Assembly (NCBI GenBank): GCA_958448395.1
Contig: CAUDDP010000001.1
Span: 1 to 64,000, forward strand
Source of the DNA: an uncultured Oscillospiraceae bacterium
GTDB lineage: Bacteria; Bacillota; Clostridia; Oscillospirales; Ruminococcaceae
DNA: 64,000 nt
Direction of reading: 5' to 3'
In this document: piece after piece, positions 62,682 to 64,000 of the stretch
Layout: each line of letters starts with the position of its first letter
Numbering within the stretch: the stretch's first letter is position 1
The notes under the pieces: model-generated
What the model was told of the DNA's origin: nothing
The model's input: the letters and a program-made list of their open reading frames with translations, nothing else
Databases searched by the model: none
Program-made: the position numbers and the translations under genes

Positions 62682-62797
62682 ACAGACTATGCACATATTC
62701 CTTCCAACCCCGCATTTCTTTTTTGGGAATAGAAAGAATATGGATATCAGTATACACGAAGCAAATGAAAATTGCGATAAAGAAAAGAGTGATTTTT

Positions 62798-64000
62798 TTG
62801 AACAAAGAAATATTAAATTGTAAAAAACACATCCATTTCATTGGAATTGGCGGTTCTGGTATGTATCCGCTGGTACAAATTCTGCACACAAAGGGCTATT
62901 ATATCACTGGCTCCGATAATAATGAATCGGAAACCCTGCAAGCCGTTCGGGATATGGGCATCCCAGTTATCCTGGGACAGCGTGCTGAAAACATCGAAGG
63001 GGCAGATTTAATCGTCTACACAGCTGCCATTATGGCAGATAATCCAGAGCTGATTGCTGCAAAAGAGGCAGAAAAAAACAACGGCGTGGATCTGATGGAA
63101 CGCAGCGAATTGCTTGGTCTGGTCACAAGCTGGTATGACAATGCCATCTGTATTGCCGGCACACACGGAAAAACGACGACTACCTCCATGACAACACAGA
63201 TTCTCTATGATGCCGGTGCTGACCCATCTGCTGTCATTGGCGGAAAACTTGCATGCATCCACGGCAGTGGACGCTGCGGTAAAAGTGATATTATGACCTG
63301 TGAAGCCTGTGAATTTGTGGATACTTTTTTGAAGCTGTATCCAGATATTGCCGTACTGCTGAACATTGATGCGGATCATCTGGACTATTTCGGTACAGTA
63401 GAAAACATCATCCGTTCGTTCCACAAGTTCGCAGAAAACACATCAAAAGTTATTATTTATAACGGAGATGACGAAAAAACCTGCAAAGCTGTGGAAGGTA
63501 TTACCGGCAAGGAACTGATTACTTTCGGCAAACAGGAAGGCAATGATTATGTAGCTGAAAATATTGTACACGTTTCCGGACTGGAAACGCATTTCGATGT
63601 GCGATACCACGGCGAACTGCTTGGCACTGTTGTCTTAAATATTGCCGGTGTCCACAATGTTCTGAATGCACTGGCAGCCATTGCCGCTGCCCGTTACGTC
63701 GGTATTTCTTTTGAAGAAGCTGTCAAAGGACTCGGCAACTTCCATGGTGCCGGCAGACGCTTTGACAAAAAAGGAGAAGCCTGCGGCATTACTGTGGTAG
63801 ATGATTACGGACATCATCCAACAGAATTGACCGTTACCCTACAGGCAGCCATGGAAATGCCGTTCCATGCAGTGTGGGCTGTCTTCCAACCATTTACCTT
63901 CTCTCGGACTGCCATGCTGCTGGACGACTTTGTAAAGGCACTTTCCATTCCGACCCATGCGGTGCTAACCGATATTATGGGTTCTCGGGAAAAGAATACC
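62798..64000 (+). CDS. murC: UDP-MurNAc-L-alanine ligase MurC (cut by window end)
   Basis: About 400 codons are visible. MurC adds the first amino acid of the stem peptide. HIHFIGIGGSGMYPL near the start, GTHGKTTTTSM near residue 120, NIDADHLDYFG near 190 and DDYGHHPTEL near 333 are diagnostic. No ATG with a good ribosome site is seen. TTG 62798 gives the most usual N-terminus; GTG 62789 and ATG 62765 are in frame. The gene stands apart from the dcw cluster 35 kb away. Confidence 0.93.
   Translation, partial: MNKEILNCKKHIHFIGIGGSGMYPLVQILHTKGYYITGSDNNESETLQAVRDMGIPVILGQRAENIEGADLIVYTAAIMADNPELIAAKEAEKNNGVDLMERSELLGLVTSWYDNAICIAGTHGKTTTTSMTTQILYDAGADPSAVIGGKLACIHGSGRCGKSDIMTCEACEFVDTFLKLYPDIAVLLNIDADHLDYFGTVENIIRSFHKFAENTSKVIIYNGDDEKTCKAVEGITGKELITFGKQEGNDYVAENIVHVSGLETHFDVRYHGELLGTVVLNIAGVHNVLNALAAIAAARYVGISFEEAVKGLGNFHGAGRRFDKKGEACGITVVDDYGHHPTELTVTLQAAMEMPFHAVWAVFQPFTFSRTAMLLDDFVKALSIPTHAVLTDIMGSREKNT

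Noticed and set aside
1..64000. CRISPR arrays, prophage genes, insertion sequences, tRNA or rRNA genes
   Set aside because: No regularly spaced repeats, integrase, transposase or capsid genes, nor tRNA/rRNA signatures, were seen on either strand; a short tRNA could still have been missed without a covariance search.

Overview
The window looks like chromosomal DNA of a Ruminococcus-like gut clostridium (Oscillospiraceae/Ruminococcaceae). Evidence seen directly: two secreted proteins carry type I dockerin repeats, several exported proteins have long threonine-rich linkers, a clostridial division/cell-wall (dcw) cluster is present, MurE carries the DNPR motif typical of enzymes that add meso-diaminopimelate, and sporulation-type genes (spoVG, a BofA-family gene, a SpoVD-like PBP) occur. 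Gene starts mostly have strong AGGAGG-type ribosome sites, and many promoters read as TTGACA-17-TATAAT.

Layout. 1-300: a copy of a dispersed repeat and a broken macrodomain gene. 0.5-12.7 kb (minus strand): dockerin metallopeptidase, a Nudix-MutY fusion, YdjM-like protein, MetY, an EF-hand-like small membrane protein, 3-methyladenine glycosylase, RqcH, two methyltransferases, NIF3, TrmK, DUF1858 and zinc-ribbon proteins. 13-27.8 kb (minus): dcw cluster mraZ-rsmH-ftsL-pbp-murE-murF-mraY-ftsW-murG-murA-ftsQ-ftsZ, without murD or ftsA. 28-32.7 kb (minus): str operon rpsL-rpsG-fusA-tuf. 32.8-35 kb: LRR-dockerin protein and a HAD phosphatase. 35-38.4 kb (plus): second large copy of the dispersed repeat, then the copper regulon csoR-copA. 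38.4-42 kb (minus): CPBP protease and a GntR-controlled ABC transporter. 42-52.2 kb (minus): Ctp protease, M23 hydrolase, ftsX-ftsE, a CdaR-like regulator, argS-DUF1934-murI, and ddl.

52.4-56.9 kb (plus): rpmG-secE-nusG-rplK-rplA, then rplJ-rplL behind an L10 leader. The two halves are separated by an XRE regulator and a small ORF. 57-58.5 kb (minus): four small genes including bofA. 58.6-62.2 kb (plus): YfcE-like phosphoesterase, YfhO-like membrane protein and a Nudix hydrolase. The window ends with spoVG (minus) and the start of murC (plus), which is far from the dcw cluster.

Most of the window is housekeeping. The parts I consider least explained are the dispersed modular palindromic repeat (four copies or fragments), a nested inverted-repeat leader with a terminator-like hairpin between ftsL and the PBP gene, the insertion splitting the rplKA/rplJL ribosomal genes, two L1-site-like stems, and the TARG1-like macrodomain remnant. 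No CRISPR array, prophage, insertion sequence, rRNA or tRNA was recognised.
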